From contig NZ_BMDC01000001.1 in NCBI RefSeq assembly GCF_014635585.1, positions 968,139 to 1,032,138 of the forward strand: DNA of 64,000 nucleotides, read 5' to 3'. Source of the stretch: Rothia aerolata. Lineage in GTDB: Bacteria > Actinomycetota > Actinomycetes > Actinomycetales > Micrococcaceae. Positions 8,951 through 19,792 of this stretch are shown here, piece by piece (positions within the stretch are counted from its first letter, which is position 1; each line of letters begins with the position of its first letter). The notes under the pieces were generated by a model, which was not told the origin of the DNA, made no database searches, and saw only the letters and a program-made list of their open reading frames with translations. The translations under genes and the position numbers were made by a program.

Positions 8951-10132
8951 CTACTCCTGCGCTGCCAGCTGGCCACAGGCGCCGTCAATATCGGAACCGC
9001 GGGTATCCCGCACCGTCACCGGTATTCCGTGGGCGCGCAGGCGCTCCACGAAGTTCTGTTCGACGCCGGGGCGGGAGGCTGTCCACTTGGAGCCGGGGGT
9101 GGGGTTGAGCGGGATGGGGTTCACGTGCACCCAGCCGCGGCCGCGGGAGGCAAGTTTCTTGCCCAGCAGGTCGGCCCGCCAGCCCTGGTCGTTGATGTCA
9201 CGAATCAGGGCGTACTCGATGGAGACTCGACGGCCGGTCTTACGGTAGTAGGAGTAGGCGGCGTCCAGGGTCTCGTCGACCTTCCAATGGGTGTTGATGG
9301 GAATGAGCTCATCGCGCAGTTCGTCGTCGGGGGCGTGCAGGGAAAGCGCCAGGGTGATGGGCAGACCCTCCATCTCGAACTTACGCATGCCCGGTACCAG
9401 TCCCACGGTAGACATGGTCAGACCGCGAGCAGAAATACCCAGGCCCTCAGGAGAGGAGTCAACCAGGCGGTGAACGGCGCCCATGGTGCGCTTGTAGTTG
9501 GCCAGGGCCTCGCCCATACCCATAAAGACGATGTTGGAAACGCGCAGGGGCCGGGTGTCTTCGGGGCCGTCTTCTGCCTGCTGTAGGTTCTTCATCTGCT
9601 TCAGGTAGCGGGCACCGGCAACCACCTGCTCCACGATTTCAGCGGTGGAGAGGTTGCGGGTGAGGCCCTGCTGGCCGGTGGCGCAGAAGGGGCAGTTCAT
9701 ACCGCAGCCTGCCTGCGAAGAGATACACATGGTCACGCGGTTGTCATAGCGCATAATTACCGACTCAATCAGCGCGCCGTCAAAGAGGCGGTGAACCACC
9801 TTCAGGGTGTCGCCGCCGTCCGCCTCCAAAGTACGCACCGGGGTCAGCAGCTGGGGCATAGCTCGGGAAACCATCTCTTCGCGTTCGGCCGCGGGCAGGT
9901 CTGTCATCTGCGCGGGGTCGGTGACCAGACGTTCAAAGTAGTGTTTTGAAAGCTGGGAGGCGCGGAAGCCCTTGTAGCCCAGCTCCTCAAGAAAGGCCTT
10001 GCGGCCTGCCATGTCGAAGTCAGCAATGTGCTTGGGCGGCTGTTCCCGGCGGGGAGCTTTCAGCGCAATCTTGCCGGGTTCGGGGCGAATACTGGAAATT
10101 TCAACCGGAACCTTGGTGGTTGTCTCGGTCAT
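8951..10132 (-). CDS. rlmN: Dual-specificity 23S rRNA (A2503)/tRNA (A37) methyltransferase RlmN
   Basis: RlmN is a radical-SAM enzyme that makes 2-methyladenosine in 23S rRNA and some tRNAs. The iron-sulfur motif CGMNCPFC is present in the middle of the protein, followed by GMGEAL and, near the C-terminus, the methyl-carrying cysteine in DIDGACGQL. The start at 10132 (393 residues) has AAAGGA upstream; an alternative at 10189 adds 19 residues without support. It lies between infA and map, with a 70-base gap to map. Confidence 0.95.
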   Translation of the reverse strand: MTETTTKVPVEISSIRPEPGKIALKAPRREQPPKHIADFDMAGRKAFLEELGYKGFRASQLSKHYFERLVTDPAQMTDLPAAEREEMVSRAMPQLLTPVRTLEADGGDTLKVVHRLFDGALIESVIMRYDNRVTMCISSQAGCGMNCPFCATGQQGLTRNLSTAEIVEQVVAGARYLKQMKNLQQAEDGPEDTRPLRVSNIVFMGMGEALANYKRTMGAVHRLVDSSPEGLGISARGLTMSTVGLVPGMRKFEMEGLPITLALSLHAPDDELRDELIPINTHWKVDETLDAAYSYYRKTGRRVSIEYALIRDINDQGWRADLLGKKLASRGRGWVHVNPIPLNPTPGSKWTASRPGVEQNFVERLRAHGIPVTVRDTRGSDIDGACGQLAAQE

Positions 10133-10202
10133 GGGTTTTCCTTTCGTCGAAAGGTGGGCTGAGCGGCGGAGGTCTGGGCGGGGATGCAAAGACTCTCTTG
10201 GT

Positions 10203-11039
10203 TTAGGCAGGAATGGGCTTGACGGTCACGCCGAGTTTGGAGAGCTCGGATGCGCCGCCGTCTTCGGCGGTGAGCACCCAGATGCCCTCGGAGTGGAAGG
10301 CTACCGAGTGCTCCCACTGGCAGGCGTCTCCACCGTCGTTGGTTTTGATGGTCCAGTCGTCGTCAAGAACGTGGGTCTCAATGGAGCCCGTTACCAGCAT
10401 GGGTTCGATGGCCAAAGCCATGCCCTTCTTAATGCGCGGGCCCAAATCTCGGGCGGCGTAGTTGAGCACGTCGGGGGCCATGTGCATCTGGGTGCCGATA
10501 CCGTGACCCACGAAGTCCTCAATAATGCCGTACTTCTCGCCGGTTTCGCTGCGCACAAAATCTTCGATAGCCACGCCGATCTCCCCCACCTTCTTGGCAG
10601 AGGCGGCGGCAGCGATACCGTGCCACATAGCGGCCCGGGTAATTTCGGAGAGCTCCCGGCGCTCGGCGCTGGCTTGGCCCACCATAGCGGTGCGGGCGGA
10701 ATCGCCGTTCCAGGTCTTGCCCGTTGCCGGGTCAGTCACCACAGCGCCGCCGTCAATGGAGATCATGTCACCGTCTTGAAGCACGCGCTCACCGGGGATA
10801 CCGTGCACCACTTCATCATTGACCGAGGCACAGATCATTGCCGGATAGTCGTAGTAGCCGAGGAAGTTAGAGGTCGCACCGTTCTCTGCGATCACTTCGC
10901 GAAAAGCCGCATCGAGCTCAGCGGTGGTCTTGCCGGGGGCAACCGCCGCCACGGCGGCGTCCAGGGCACGCGAGGTAATTACACCCGCCCGAGCCATCCA
11001 GGCCAGCTGGGCATCAGTCTTTAGTTCAATGCGTCGCAT
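10203..11039 (-). CDS. map: Type I methionine aminopeptidase
   Basis: MetAP removes the N-terminal methionine from new proteins. The five metal ligands of the pita-bread fold are visible: Asp in SIDGGAV, Asp in WNGDSART, His in GHGIG, Glu in AIEPML and Glu in WEHSV. I prefer the ATG at 11039 (278 residues, [11 protein letters not shown]) because AGGAG lies just upstream and relatives start close to this point; an ATG at 11081 has no ribosome-binding site and sits directly behind a hairpin. It is the last gene of secY-adk-map. Confidence 0.94.
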   Translation of the reverse strand: MRRIELKTDAQLAWMARAGVITSRALDAAVAAVAPGKTTAELDAAFREVIAENGATSNFLGYYDYPAMICASVNDEVVHGIPGERVLQDGDMISIDGGAVVTDPATGKTWNGDSARTAMVGQASAERRELSEITRAAMWHGIAAAASAKKVGEIGVAIEDFVRSETGEKYGIIEDFVGHGIGTQMHMAPDVLNYAARDLGPRIKKGMALAIEPMLVTGSIETHVLDDDWTIKTNDGGDACQWEHSVAFHSEGIWVLTAEDGGASELSKLGVTVKPIPA

Positions 11040-11094
11040 ACTCTCCTCATCACGCGCAACAGGGGCAAACTTATCAATCATGCTTAAAAGAGCA

Positions 11095-11119
11095 GTGCCC
11101 CCGCAATGACCGGGGGCAC
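11095..11119 (-). terminator. Hairpin between adk and map
   Basis: A 9-bp stem (GTGCCCCCG at 11095-11103 with CGGGGGCAC at 11111-11119) is followed on the minus strand by CTGCTCTTTT. The T run is offset by about four bases, so it looks more like an attenuator or RNA stability element than a full stop. Confidence 0.55.
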
Positions 11120-11130
11120 AAACATCTCAT

Positions 11131-11694
11131 TTACTTGAGGGCCTCAAGAATTCGCTGGGTGACCTCATCGATCTCGCCCAGACCGTTGACCTCCTTGACC
11201 AAACCGCGTTCGCGGTAGATAGCCAGCAGGGGCTCGGTTTCTTTTTCGTAGACCTTCAGGCGGTGGCGGATGACCTCTTCGTTGTCATCGCTGCGGCCCT
11301 GCTCGGCTGCGCGGTTGAGCAGGCGCTGCACCAGCTCGTCGTTATCGGCAACTAGCAACAGTACCCGGTCAATCTCCTGAGACAGGTCAGAGAGAATGGA
11401 GTCCAGCTCGTGAACCTGGGCGGTGTTGCGAGGGTAGCCGTCCAGCAGGAAGCCGTTCGCGGCGTCGTCCTCGCTCAAACGCGAACGCACCATCTTGTTG
11501 GTCACCGAATCGGGCACCAGGTTACCGGAGTCGATGTAAGACTTGGCTTCCTTACCCAGCTCGGTTTCTTCCTTGATGTTCTTACGGAAGATATCGCCGG
11601 TTGAAATAGCGGGAATAGACAGGTTCTCGGCAATCTTGACAGCCTGAGTTCCCTTGCCTGCACCGGGAGGGCCAATAATGAGCAAACGATTCAT
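11131..11694 (-). CDS. adk: Adenylate kinase (short-LID form)
   Basis: Adk interconverts AMP plus ATP with two ADP. The P-loop GPPGAGKGT (residues 8-16) and FLLDGYPRN are present. At 187 residues it is the short form lacking the zinc-type LID insert, as is usual in actinobacteria. It overlaps the end of secY by 4 bases, implying coupled translation. Confidence 0.97.
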   Translation of the reverse strand: MNRLLIIGPPGAGKGTQAVKIAENLSIPAISTGDIFRKNIKEETELGKEAKSYIDSGNLVPDSVTNKMVRSRLSEDDAANGFLLDGYPRNTAQVHELDSILSDLSQEIDRVLLLVADNDELVQRLLNRAAEQGRSDDNEEVIRHRLKVYEKETEPLLAIYRERGLVKEVNGLGEIDEVTQRILEALK

Positions 11695-13001
11695 CGCAGC
11701 AATCCTTCGTAGTTACGTTGTTGTAGCTGAGCGTCGATCTGCTTGACGGTGTCAAGACCAACGCCGACCACGATCAGCAGCGATGAGCCGCCGAACGGGA
11801 AGTTCTGGTTAGCGTTGAACATTACCAGGGCGATCAGCGGAATCATAGCGATGACGGCCAGATAGAGAGCGCCGGGTAAGGTAATACGGTTCAACACGTA
11901 GGAGAGGTACTGCTCGGTGGGTCGGCCCGCGCGAACACCGGGAATAAAGCCGCCGTACTTCTTCATGTTGCCGGCAACTTCTTCGGTGTTGAAGGTAATC
12001 GATACGTAGAAGTAGGCGAAGCCCAGAATGAGCAGGAAGTAGAGAAGCATGTAGAGCGGGTGGTCGCCGGTCACCAGATACTGGTTAATCCACAGCACCC
12101 AGTTCGGGGGCAGTGAGCCGTCCTGCGGGGTGTTGAAGTTGGCGATCAGACCGGGCAGCATGAGCAAGGACGACGCGAAGATCAGCGGAATCACGCCCGC
12201 CATGTTGACCTTCAGCGGGATATAGGTGGAGGTACCGCCAATGGTGCGGCGGCCCACCATGCGCTTGGCATACTGCACGGGAATGCGGCGCTGGGACTGC
12301 TCCACAAAGACCACCGCGATAATCACCAGCAGGCCAATGGCGCAGACGGCGGCAAAGATAGTCCAGCCCTGGGTGCGGCCAATCTCTCCCATAGCACCGG
12401 GGAAGGCCGAAGCAATCGAGGTGAAAATTAGCAGGGACATACCGTTGCCCACGCCCTTTTCGGTAATCTGCTCACCCAGCCACATAATCACGCCGGTACC
12501 GGCGGTCAGGGCAACGATAATCAGCAGAATATTGAAGATACCGTCGTCGGGGATAATCGGCACCGGACAGTCGCCCAAGAGCGCGCCTGAACGAGCCATG
12601 GTCACCACGGTGGTGGAGTTCAGCAGAGCCAGTGCGATGGTCAGGTAACGGGTGTACTGGGTCAGCTTGGTCTGGCCCTGGGCGCCCTCTTCGTGTAGTT
12701 CCTGGAAACGCGGAATTACCACGCGCAACAGCTGCACAATAATAGAAGCGGTAATATACGGCATCACACCGAGAGCAAAAATCGACAGCTGAAGCAGAGC
12801 ACCACCGCTGAAGAGATTGACAATGTCGTAGACTCCGCCGGTTGCTCCACCCAGTGCAAGACACTGCTGAACGTTTTCAAATGACACACCGGGGGCGGGA
12901 ATGAAAACGCCCAGGCGGTAAATCACGATAATGCTCACGGTGAACAACAGCTTACGCCGCAAATCGGGGGTCTTAAACGCCCGTCCGAACGCGCTCAGCA
13001 C
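11691..13001 (-). CDS. secY: Preprotein translocase channel subunit SecY
   Basis: SecY forms the protein-conducting channel in the inner membrane. The 436-residue protein has ten predicted membrane helices, starting after [20 protein letters not shown], the plug region, and the cytosolic loop [17 protein letters not shown]. It starts the secY-adk-map unit: a terminator separates it from rplO upstream, so it must have its own promoter in the 155 bases before its start. I could not pick that promoter out by eye. Confidence 0.97.
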   Translation of the reverse strand: MLSAFGRAFKTPDLRRKLLFTVSIIVIYRLGVFIPAPGVSFENVQQCLALGGATGGVYDIVNLFSGGALLQLSIFALGVMPYITASIIVQLLRVVIPRFQELHEEGAQGQTKLTQYTRYLTIALALLNSTTVVTMARSGALLGDCPVPIIPDDGIFNILLIIVALTAGTGVIMWLGEQITEKGVGNGMSLLIFTSIASAFPGAMGEIGRTQGWTIFAAVCAIGLLVIIAVVFVEQSQRRIPVQYAKRMVGRRTIGGTSTYIPLKVNMAGVIPLIFASSLLMLPGLIANFNTPQDGSLPPNWVLWINQYLVTGDHPLYMLLYFLLILGFAYFYVSITFNTEEVAGNMKKYGGFIPGVRAGRPTEQYLSYVLNRITLPGALYLAVIAMIPLIALVMFNANQNFPFGGSSLLIVVGVGLDTVKQIDAQLQQRNYEGLLR

Positions 13002-13156
13002 ATGTCCTCCTGAAAAATTTTGTTTAGACTCACTCCCCCGCCCTGAGATTGGGCAGAAAAAATTAGGGTGTGAAGTACACAGTCTTTCCTAGTCTAACCT
13101 CAAGAGGGCTTTTCAGTCATACCCTGAAGCTAGAGGGCCGGTGTGAATTCACATAA

Positions 13157-13200
13157 AAACGGGTGAGCCCCGGCAGAAAACTACCGGGGCCCACCCGTTT
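13157..13200 (-). terminator. Terminator of the spc operon after rplO
   Basis: A 17-bp stem with one mismatch (13157-13173 with 13184-13200) and a 10-base loop, followed on the minus strand by TTTTTATG. It lies 30 bases after rplO and separates the ribosomal protein genes from secY-adk-map. Confidence 0.88.
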
Positions 13201-13229
13201 GATGCGAACTATTCAGTTCTCACAAGCAC

Positions 13230-13685
13230 TTACTTGACGGTTACAGAACCGCCAGCAGCCTCAATCTTCTCGATTGCAGACTTGGAAGCCTTGTCTACGG
13301 TTACATTGACCTTGACGGAAATTTCGCCATTGCCAAGAACCTTAACCAGCTCGTTCTTACGAACTGCACCCTTCGCTACGAGAGCCTCAACGGTGACGTC
13401 GCCACCCTCGGGGAAGAGTTCCGCAATGCGGTCCAGGTTAACAACCTGGTACTCGGTACGGAAGGGGTTGTGGAAGCCGCGAAGCTTCGGAAGGCGCATG
13501 TGCAGCGGAAGCTGACCGCCCTCGAAACCAGCCTTAACCTGGTAACGAGCCTTCTGACCCTTGGTACCGCGACCTGCAGTCTTACCCTTGGAGCCTTCAC
13601 CGCGGCCAACGCGGGTCTTTGCCTTGTGGGCACCCGGTGCCGGGCGCAGATCGTGAATCTTGATAGCGTCGTTGTGCTCTGCCAT
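13230..13685 (-). CDS. rplO: 50S ribosomal protein L15
   Basis: L15 is a late 50S assembly protein. The 151-residue sequence has the glycine-rich RNA-binding start ([23 protein letters not shown]), the [19 protein letters not shown] block and a C-terminal globular domain. It is the last gene of the spc unit, 2 bases after rpmD. Confidence 0.97.
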   Translation of the reverse strand: MAEHNDAIKIHDLRPAPGAHKAKTRVGRGEGSKGKTAGRGTKGQKARYQVKAGFEGGQLPLHMRLPKLRGFHNPFRTEYQVVNLDRIAELFPEGGDVTVEALVAKGAVRKNELVKVLGNGEISVKVNVTVDKASKSAIEKIEAAGGSVTVK

Positions 13686-13687
13686 CT

Positions 13688-13894
13688 TTACTTGACCTCC
13701 TCAACCTTCACCAGGTGAGCAACGGTGTTAACCATGCCAACGGTGACGGGGTCTGCAGTGCGAACTACCTTGTTACCGGGGCGCTTGAGGCCCAGGGAAC
13801 GAAGGGTGTCGCGCATGTTCTGCTTCTCGCCGACGTAAGACTTGAGCTGAGTAATCTCAAGCTTTGCGTCGCTGGGCTGAATACGCTTAGCCAT
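13688..13894 (-). CDS. rpmD: 50S ribosomal protein L30
   Basis: The 68-residue protein has the L30 core [23 protein letters not shown] and the conserved [12 protein letters not shown] end. It sits between rpsE and rplO with gaps of only 2-3 bases. Confidence 0.96.
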   Translation of the reverse strand: MAKRIQPSDAKLEITQLKSYVGEKQNMRDTLRSLGLKRPGNKVVRTADPVTVGMVNTVAHLVKVEEVK

Positions 13895-13897
13895 AAC

Positions 13898-14584
13898 TTA
13901 CGCACCTGCCTTTTCGGACTTGGGGTTGAGCAAGAAGCTCGGGATAACCTCGTCCTTGGGCAGACCGCGACGTGCTGCAACAGCTGCGGGCTCTTCAAGT
14001 TCCTTGAGAGCAGCAATGGTTGCGTGCACGATGTTGATCTGGTTCGAGGAACCGAGGGACTTGGAGAGCACGTCGTGAATACCTGCTGCTTCAAGTACCG
14101 CGCGCACAGGGCCACCGGCGATAACACCGGTACCTGCGGTTGCGGGGCGAAGCATCACAACGCCTGCAGCATCCTCACCCTGAACACGGTGGGGAATGGT
14201 GCGCTCTTCAACGCGGGGAACGCGGAAGAAGTTCTTCTTTGCTTCCTCAACGCCCTTGGAGATAGCTGCGGGGACTTCCTTAGCCTTACCGTAGCCAACG
14301 CCAACCATACCGTTACCGTCACCAACAACAACAAGCGCGGTGAAGCTGAAGCGACGACCACCCTTGACGACCTTGGAAACGCGGTTGATGGTTACAACGC
14401 GCTCGATGAACTTGTCCTTCTCCTCTTCGCGGCGGTTGTTGCGACGCTCGCCACGGTTGCCACGACGCTCACCGCGGTTGTTGCGGCGCTCTTCGCGTGC
14501 GGAGGAGTTCTCGGTGGTTTCAACTGCTTCTGCGGTTGCTTCAGTCACCTGAGTTTCCTTTTCGTTTACTGCCTGCTCGCTCAT
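13898..14584 (-). CDS. rpsE: 30S ribosomal protein S5
   Basis: S5 supports translational accuracy and lines the mRNA entry. The 228-residue protein has an actinobacterial N-terminal extension of about 60 residues with a run of Arg/Asn/Gly repeats ([20 protein letters not shown]), followed by the double-stranded RNA-binding core ([21 protein letters not shown]). The stop-start overlap with rplR is TAATG. The loop where spectinomycin resistance changes occur ([13 protein letters not shown]) looks normal. Confidence 0.96.
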   Translation of the reverse strand: MSEQAVNEKETQVTEATAEAVETTENSSAREERRNNRGERRGNRGERRNNRREEEKDKFIERVVTINRVSKVVKGGRRFSFTALVVVGDGNGMVGVGYGKAKEVPAAISKGVEEAKKNFFRVPRVEERTIPHRVQGEDAAGVVMLRPATAGTGVIAGGPVRAVLEAAGIHDVLSKSLGSSNQINIVHATIAALKELEEPAAVAARRGLPKDEVIPSFLLNPKSEKAGA

Positions 14585-14943
14585 TAGAGTGCCAGACCTC
14601 CTTCGCGTGCACCTTCAGCTACAGCTGCAACGCGACCGTGGTACTTGTTACCACCGCGGTCGAATACAACAGCCTCGATGCCTGCTGCCTTAGCGCGCTC
14701 TGCTACGAGCTCGCCAACGCGCTTTGCCTTAGCAGTCTTATCCAGGTCAGCGTTACGCAGGTCTGCTTCCATGGTGGAAGCGTAGGCCAGGGTGTGGCCC
14801 TTGACGTCGTCGATTACCTGAACGAACATGTGGCGGGTAGAGCGGGTAACGCTCAAACGCGGACGTGCAGCGGTGCCAGATACGTACTTGCGAACGCGTG
14901 CGTGACGGCGTGCGCGTGCAGCTGCCTTTGACTTGATAGCCAT
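14584..14943 (-). CDS. rplR: 50S ribosomal protein L18
   Basis: L18 binds 5S rRNA. The 119-residue protein has the basic N-terminus, [20 protein letters not shown] and the end [24 protein letters not shown]. It lies 2 bases after rplF and overlaps rpsE by one base. Confidence 0.97.
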   Translation of the reverse strand: MAIKSKAAARARRHARVRKYVSGTAARPRLSVTRSTRHMFVQVIDDVKGHTLAYASTMEADLRNADLDKTAKAKRVGELVAERAKAAGIEAVVFDRGGNKYHGRVAAVAEGAREGGLAL

Positions 14944-14945
14944 TA

Positions 14946-15482
14946 TTACTTACCAGCCTTTCCGACCTTGCGGCGGATATGCTCGCCTTCGTAGCGAACA
15001 CCCTTGCCCTTGTAGGGATCGGGCTTACGGAGACCACGGATGTTAGCGGCAACCTGACCAACCAGCTGCTTCTCGATACCGGAAACAGACAGCTTGTTAG
15101 TGCCCTCAACTGCGAAGGTGATACCCTCGGGTGCCTTCACGGAGATGGGGTGGGAGTAGCCCAGAGCGAACTCCAGGTCTGAGCCCTTTGCCATTACGCG
15201 GTAACCGGTACCAACGATTTCCAGCTTCTTGGTGTAACCCTCGGTTACGCCGATGATCATGTTGTTGATCAGTGAGCGGGACAGGCCGTGCAGGGCACGG
15301 GACTCGCGCTCGTCGTTCGGACGAGAGACGGTGATAACGCCGTCTTCCTGAGCAACGGTGATCGGTGCTGAGATCTCGCGGGACAGTTCGCCCTTGGGAC
15401 CCTTCACGGAAACCAGGTTGCCGTCAATCTTTACCTCAACGCCGGCAGGAACCGAGATGGGGAGACGTCCAATACGTGACAT
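14946..15482 (-). CDS. rplF: 50S ribosomal protein L6
   Basis: L6 sits near the GTPase-associated centre. The 178-residue protein starts [17 protein letters not shown], has two repeated alpha/beta domains and ends with the RNA-binding [18 protein letters not shown] block. A short 25-base gap separates it from rpsH. Confidence 0.97.
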   Translation of the reverse strand: MSRIGRLPISVPAGVEVKIDGNLVSVKGPKGELSREISAPITVAQEDGVITVSRPNDERESRALHGLSRSLINNMIIGVTEGYTKKLEIVGTGYRVMAKGSDLEFALGYSHPISVKAPEGITFAVEGTNKLSVSGIEKQLVGQVAANIRGLRKPDPYKGKGVRYEGEHIRRKVGKAGK

Positions 15483-15507
15483 TTACTCTTCCTTTCTCTT
15501 CTACCGA

Positions 15508-15906
15508 CTACCAGATGTAAGCGACGACTTCGCCGCCAACACCCTTCTTCGCAGCCTGCTTGTCAGTCAGCAGACCTGAAGAGGTTGACAGGATTGCGAT
15601 ACCGAGGCCACCGTGTACCTGAGGCAGGTTGGTGGACTTTGCGTATACACGCAGACCCGGCTTGGAAATACGACGAACGCCAACAATGGAGCGCTCACGC
15701 TGGGGGCCGAACTTCAGTTCGAGGGTCAGGGTCTTACCGACCTTGGCGTCCTCTACCTTGAAATCAGCGATGTAGCCTTCAGCCTTGAGGATCTCAGCAA
15801 TGCGACCCTTGAGCTTGGAGAAAGGCATAGATACGGAGTCGTGATGTGCCGAGTTTGCGTTGCGCAAACGAGTCAGCATATCTGCGACAGGATCTGTCAT
15901 AGTCAT
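15508..15906 (-). CDS. rpsH: 30S ribosomal protein S8
   Basis: S8 is a primary 16S-binding protein and in E. coli is the translational repressor of the spc operon. The 132-residue protein starts [17 protein letters not shown] and ends GEVVAYIW, as expected. The 77-base gap before it (15907-15983), where many bacteria carry rpsN (S14), contains no S14 gene. Confidence 0.97.
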   Translation of the reverse strand: MTMTDPVADMLTRLRNANSAHHDSVSMPFSKLKGRIAEILKAEGYIADFKVEDAKVGKTLTLELKFGPQRERSIVGVRRISKPGLRVYAKSTNLPQVHGGLGIAILSTSSGLLTDKQAAKKGVGGEVVAYIW

Positions 15907-15983
15907 GGTGGGCTGAGCCCTTCCTCGTTATGGTTTCCTCACCCTTTGCTATTCTCTAGCGGGAGGGACCTACAACGTAGTCG

Positions 15984-16544
15984 TTACTTAGTCTTGAACG
16001 GGAAGCCGAGCGCCTTAATGAGAGCGCGGCCTTCTTCGTCGGTCTTTGCGGAGGTAACAATGGTGATGTCCATACCGCGAACACGATCGATGGAATCCTG
16101 ATCGATTTCGTGGAACATGGACTGCTCGGTCAGACCGAAGGTGTAGTTACCGTTACCGTCGAACTGCTGGTCCGAGAGGCCGCGGAAGTCGCGGATACGG
16201 GGCAGAGCGAGGGTGATCAGACGGTCGAGGAATTCCCACATGCGGTCGCCACGGAGGGTGACGTGCGCGCCGATGGGCATACCTTCACGAAGCTTGAACT
16301 GTGCAATTGACTTCTTTGCACGGTTAACAACGGGCTTCTGACCGGTGATGGCGGTGAGGTCGCGGATTGCGCCGTCAATGAGCTTAGCGTCGCGAGCAGC
16401 TTCGCCAACACCCATGTTAACAACAACCTTGACGATCTTCGGTGCCTGCATCACGTTGGAGTAGTTGAACTGCTCCTGCAGTGCCGGAGTAACCTCTTCG
16501 TTGAACTTAGTCTTGAAACGAGGGGTGATCTTGGTTTCGGTCAT
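15984..16544 (-). CDS. rplE: 50S ribosomal protein L5
   Basis: L5 binds 5S rRNA and contacts P-site tRNA. The 186-residue protein has the [18 protein letters not shown] motif and the [19 protein letters not shown]-type end. It overlaps rplX by a single base (TAATG). Confidence 0.97.
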   Translation of the reverse strand: MTETKITPRFKTKFNEEVTPALQEQFNYSNVMQAPKIVKVVVNMGVGEAARDAKLIDGAIRDLTAITGQKPVVNRAKKSIAQFKLREGMPIGAHVTLRGDRMWEFLDRLITLALPRIRDFRGLSDQQFDGNGNYTFGLTEQSMFHEIDQDSIDRVRGMDITIVTSAKTDEEGRALIKALGFPFKTK

Positions 16545-16879
16545 TAGATGTCCTTACCTGAGCTCTTGGCAACGCGTACGCGAACGGTGCGATCCTTGCC
16601 ATTGCGCTCAACAGTTTCGAGGCGGAAACCAACACGGGTGGGCTTCTTGGTCTCGGGATCAACGATTGCCACGTTAGAGATGTGGATCGGAGCCTCAACC
16701 TTTTCGATGCCACCGGCAGCGCCGGTCATCGGGTTAGCCTTGTTGTGCTTGGTGATGATCTTGACACCTTCGACGATGACGCGGTTGGTCTTGGGGAAGA
16801 CGCGCAGAACCTTGCCCTGCTTACCCTTGTCAGCGCCGGAAATAACCTGTACCAGGTCACCTGACTTGATCTTAGCCAT
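16544..16879 (-). CDS. rplX: 50S ribosomal protein L24
   Basis: L24 initiates 50S assembly. The 111-residue protein has the KOW motif ([21 protein letters not shown]) near the N-terminus. It lies three bases after rplN. Confidence 0.97.
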   Translation of the reverse strand: MAKIKSGDLVQVISGADKGKQGKVLRVFPKTNRVIVEGVKIITKHNKANPMTGAAGGIEKVEAPIHISNVAIVDPETKKPTRVGFRLETVERNGKDRTVRVRVAKSSGKDI

Positions 16880-16882
16880 GAG

Positions 16883-17254
16883 TTACAGCACCTCCGGAGC
16901 GAGAGAGATAATCTTCATGAACTTCTTATCGCGAAGTTCGCGACCTACGGGTCCGAAGATACGGGTGCCGCGGGGGTCACCATCGGTGTTCTTGATGATG
17001 ACTGCTGAGTTCTCATCGAACTTGATGTAGGAACCGTCGGGGCGACGGGTTTCCTTCTTGGTGCGAACGATGACTGCCTTGACGACGTCACCCTTCTTTA
17101 CGGTACCGCCGGGAATTGCATCCTTGACGGTTGCGACAATGATGTCGCCAATGCCTGCGTAACGACGCTTGGATCCACCGAGAACACGGATGGTCAGGAT
17201 TTCCTTCGCACCGGTGTTGTCAGCGACCTTGAGTCGTGACTCCTGCTGAATCAT
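16883..17254 (-). CDS. rplN: 50S ribosomal protein L14
   Basis: L14 forms intersubunit bridges. The sequence runs from [19 protein letters not shown] through [10 protein letters not shown] to the end [12 protein letters not shown] (123 residues). It heads the spc unit, separated from rpsQ by a 383-base gap that holds the upstream terminator and a probable promoter. Confidence 0.97.
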   Translation of the reverse strand: MIQQESRLKVADNTGAKEILTIRVLGGSKRRYAGIGDIIVATVKDAIPGGTVKKGDVVKAVIVRTKKETRRPDGSYIKFDENSAVIIKNTDGDPRGTRIFGPVGRELRDKKFMKIISLAPEVL

Positions 17255-17476
17255 ATTTCTCCTGTCGTCTCGCCGGTTCCGACTGCACGGTATCTTGTGA
17301 GCCAGCCTTGCGGAACATTTTTACGGGATGTTGGTAAGAAGAGACCCTCTTACCGCAGATAACCATGCCAGGAACATTTGAACCCGCTGAGCAGCGGGTA
17401 TCACCCGCGGTGCGGACATTATGCTTTGGCACGAAAATCTGAATTACATGCGGCCGTGACGCCACACAGAGTCAAA

Positions 17477-17505
17477 ATTCTACCAGGTTTTCGCCTAGCA
17501 ATAAA
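17477..17505 (-). promoter_or_regulatory. Candidate promoter for the spc unit
   Basis: On the minus strand TTTATT (17500-17505) and TAGAAT (17477-17482) are 17 bases apart, about 220 bases before rplN. The -35 is weak; a second TTGACT nearby has no well-placed -10. A promoter somewhere in 17255-17570 is required because of the terminator after rpsQ. Confidence 0.35.
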
Positions 17506-17570
17506 GAATGACCAGAGTCAATTCTGGCCGATATTCCGCGAAATTGCAGTAGTTTATGAGGGAAAGCACA

Positions 17571-17602
17571 GGGCCTCCCCTAACTTTCGTTAGGAGAGGC
17601 CC
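17571..17602 (-). terminator. Terminator of the S10 unit after rpsQ
   Basis: A 14-bp stem with one G-U-compatible position (17571-17584 with 17589-17602) and a TTTC loop, 35 bases after the rpsQ stop. The minus-strand tail is only weakly T-rich. It divides the S10 and spc clusters into two transcription units. Confidence 0.65.
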
Positions 17603-17637
17603 CTTATCTTCGCTCTTGGTCAGAGTCTCAGAAAGAC

Positions 17638-17910
17638 TTACTTAGCCTTCTCGAGAATCTCGACAACGCGCCAGCGCTTGGAAGCAGACAGCGGACGAGT
17701 CTCTGCCAGCAACACGAAGTCGCCAACACCAGCGGTGTTCTGCTCATCGTGTGCCTTGAGCTTTGCGCTACGGCGCATAACCTTACCGTACAGTGCGTGC
17801 TTAACGCGCTCCTCGATTTCAACGACTACGGTCTTGTCCATCTTGTCGGAGACAACGTAGCCGCGACGAGTCTTGCGGTAGCCGCGCTCTTCAGTCTTTA
17901 CTTCGCTCAC
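17638..17910 (-). CDS. rpsQ: 30S ribosomal protein S17 (GTG start)
   Basis: S17 is a primary 16S-binding OB-fold protein. The 90-residue sequence has [20 protein letters not shown] and the [16 protein letters not shown] motif. Its GTG start overlaps the rpmC stop in a GTGA. It is the last gene of the S10 unit. Confidence 0.96.
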   Translation of the reverse strand: MSEVKTEERGYRKTRRGYVVSDKMDKTVVVEIEERVKHALYGKVMRRSAKLKAHDEQNTAGVGDFVLLAETRPLSASKRWRVVEILEKAK

Positions 17911-18149
17911 TTGGTTTCACCTTCGGTTGAGGGACGAATACCGAGTTCACGCTCGCGCAGCACGGTGTAAATACGTGCAATATCGCGCTTTACGGAACGA
18001 ATACGTCCGGGATTTTCAAGCTGACCGGTGGCTGCCTGGAAACGGAGGTTGAACAGTTCCTCCTTCGACTTACGCAGCTCTTCTGCCAGAGCCTCATCGT
18101 TCAGCTCAACGAGCTTGTCGATGCTCAGATCCTTTGATCCAACTGCCAT
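17907..18149 (-). CDS. rpmC: 50S ribosomal protein L29
   Basis: L29 lies at the exit tunnel and helps dock trigger factor and SRP. The 80-residue protein shows the two-helix pattern with [32 protein letters not shown]. It overlaps rpsQ by 4 bases. Confidence 0.96.
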   Translation of the reverse strand: MAVGSKDLSIDKLVELNDEALAEELRKSKEELFNLRFQAATGQLENPGRIRSVKRDIARIYTVLRERELGIRPSTEGETK

Positions 18150-18154
18150 TTCGC

Positions 18155-18571
18155 TTACTCACCACCTTCGCGACGCACTACGCGTGCCTTCATCGGGAGC
18201 TTGTGGATTGCCAGGCGCATAGCCTCGCGAGCCACTTCTTCGGATACACCGGAGAGTTCAAACATGACTCGACCGGGCTTGACGTTAGCAACCCACCATT
18301 CGGGTGAACCCTTACCGGAACCCATACGGGTTTCAGCAGGCTTCTTGGTCAAGGGACGGTCGGGGAAGATGTTAATCCACACCTTACCGCCGCGCTTGAT
18401 GTGACGGGTCATTGCAATACGTGCAGCTTCAATCTGGCGGTTGGTGACGTATGCAGGAGTCAGTGCCTGAATACCCCACTCACCGAATGCCACGGTGTTG
18501 CCACCCTTGGCGTAGCCGGTGCGCTTGGGATGGTGCTGCTTGCGGTACTTTACTCGACGGGGAATAAGCAT
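18155..18571 (-). CDS. rplP: 50S ribosomal protein L16
   Basis: L16 helps position A-site tRNA. The 138-residue protein starts [15 protein letters not shown] and contains [20 protein letters not shown]. It abuts rpsC without a gap. Confidence 0.97.
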   Translation of the reverse strand: MLIPRRVKYRKQHHPKRTGYAKGGNTVAFGEWGIQALTPAYVTNRQIEAARIAMTRHIKRGGKVWINIFPDRPLTKKPAETRMGSGKGSPEWWVANVKPGRVMFELSGVSEEVAREAMRLAIHKLPMKARVVRREGGE

Positions 18572-19363
18572 TTATGCCTCACCGTTTTCTGTAGTCTTGG
18601 CTTCAGTGTTTGCTGAAGCGTTGTCGTTACGGCGTTCGCGACGGGGACCACGGTTGCCACGACGACGATCGCCGTCACGGCCACGACGGTTACCTGAGGT
18701 AGCCTGCTGTGCAGCAAGTTCCTTATCGGTCAAGTCGCCCTTGTAGATCCAAACCTTCACACCAATACGGCCGTAGGTGGTCTTTGCTTCGAAGAAACCG
18801 TAATCGATGTTCGCACGCAGGGTGTGCAGGGGCACACGACCTTCGCGGTAGAACTCTGAACGGGACATTTCAGCGCCACCCAGGCGGCCGGAGCACTGGA
18901 TACGAATACCCTTAGCGCCTGCACGCTGTGCGGACTGGATTGCCTTCTTCATAGCGCGGCGGAATGCAACACGGGATGCCAACTGCTCGGCAATACCCTG
19001 TGCAACCAGCTGAGCGGAGAGATCGGGCTGAGCAACCTCGAGGATGTTCAGCTGAATCTGCTTGCCGGTCAGCTTCTCCAGCTCACCGCGAATGCGGTCA
19101 GCTTCTGCGCCGCGGCGACCGATGACGATACCGGGGCGTGCGGTGTGGATGTCCACACGTACACGGTCACGGGTACGCTCGATCTCTACCTTAGCGATAC
19201 CTGCGCGCTCCATACCCTCTGAGAGGAGCTCGCGAATCTTGACGTCTTCGCGAACGAAGTCAGCGTAGCGCTCGCCTTCCTTGTTGGAATCTGCGAACCA
19301 CTTGGAGACGTGTCCGGTAGTGATGCCAAGTCGGAAACCGTTGGGGTTAATTTTCTGACCCAT
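18572..19363 (-). CDS. rpsC: 30S ribosomal protein S3
   Basis: S3 forms part of the mRNA entry channel. The 263-residue protein starts [14 protein letters not shown], has the KH domain ([17 protein letters not shown]) and the S3 C-terminal domain ([13 protein letters not shown]). A low-complexity Arg/Gly/Asn tail of about 45 residues follows, longer than in E. coli but common in actinobacteria. Confidence 0.97.
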   Translation of the reverse strand: MGQKINPNGFRLGITTGHVSKWFADSNKEGERYADFVREDVKIRELLSEGMERAGIAKVEIERTRDRVRVDIHTARPGIVIGRRGAEADRIRGELEKLTGKQIQLNILEVAQPDLSAQLVAQGIAEQLASRVAFRRAMKKAIQSAQRAGAKGIRIQCSGRLGGAEMSRSEFYREGRVPLHTLRANIDYGFFEAKTTYGRIGVKVWIYKGDLTDKELAAQQATSGNRRGRDGDRRRGNRGPRRERRNDNASANTEAKTTENGEA

Positions 19364-19729
19364 TTATCGGCCCTCCTCCTTCTCCGGGGTAGCGACTACC
19401 ACAGTGATGTGGCTGGTGCGCTTGTTGATGCGGTATGCGCGACCCTGTGCACGAGGCTGAAAACGCTTCATGGTGGGGCCTTCATCCACATATGCTTCGC
19501 TGATGAAAAGCTCTTCTTCCTTGAAGGAAACACCCTCGGTGTTTGCCTTCTGGCGAGCGTTTGCAACAGCCGATGCAACAATCTTGAATACCGGTTCTGA
19601 AGCGCCCTGAGGAGCGAACTTCAGAATCGCCAGAGCCTCTTCCGCCTGCTTACCACGGATCAGGTTGACGACGCGGCGTGCCTTCATAGGCGTTACGCGT
19701 ACATAGCGCGCTGATGCCTTAGCTTCCAT
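19364..19729 (-). CDS. rplV: 50S ribosomal protein L22
   Basis: L22 lines the peptide exit tunnel. The 121-residue protein has [20 protein letters not shown] and the loop segment [17 protein letters not shown] with no sign of the insertions or deletions that cause macrolide resistance. It abuts rpsC. Confidence 0.97.
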   Translation of the reverse strand: MEAKASARYVRVTPMKARRVVNLIRGKQAEEALAILKFAPQGASEPVFKIVASAVANARQKANTEGVSFKEEELFISEAYVDEGPTMKRFQPRAQGRAYRINKRTSHITVVVATPEKEEGR

Positions 19730-19792
19730 TGCCTAACTTTCTTTCGTCTTGTGCCGAAAGGTTAAACGTTGCTTAATATCGGTAACCCGATA

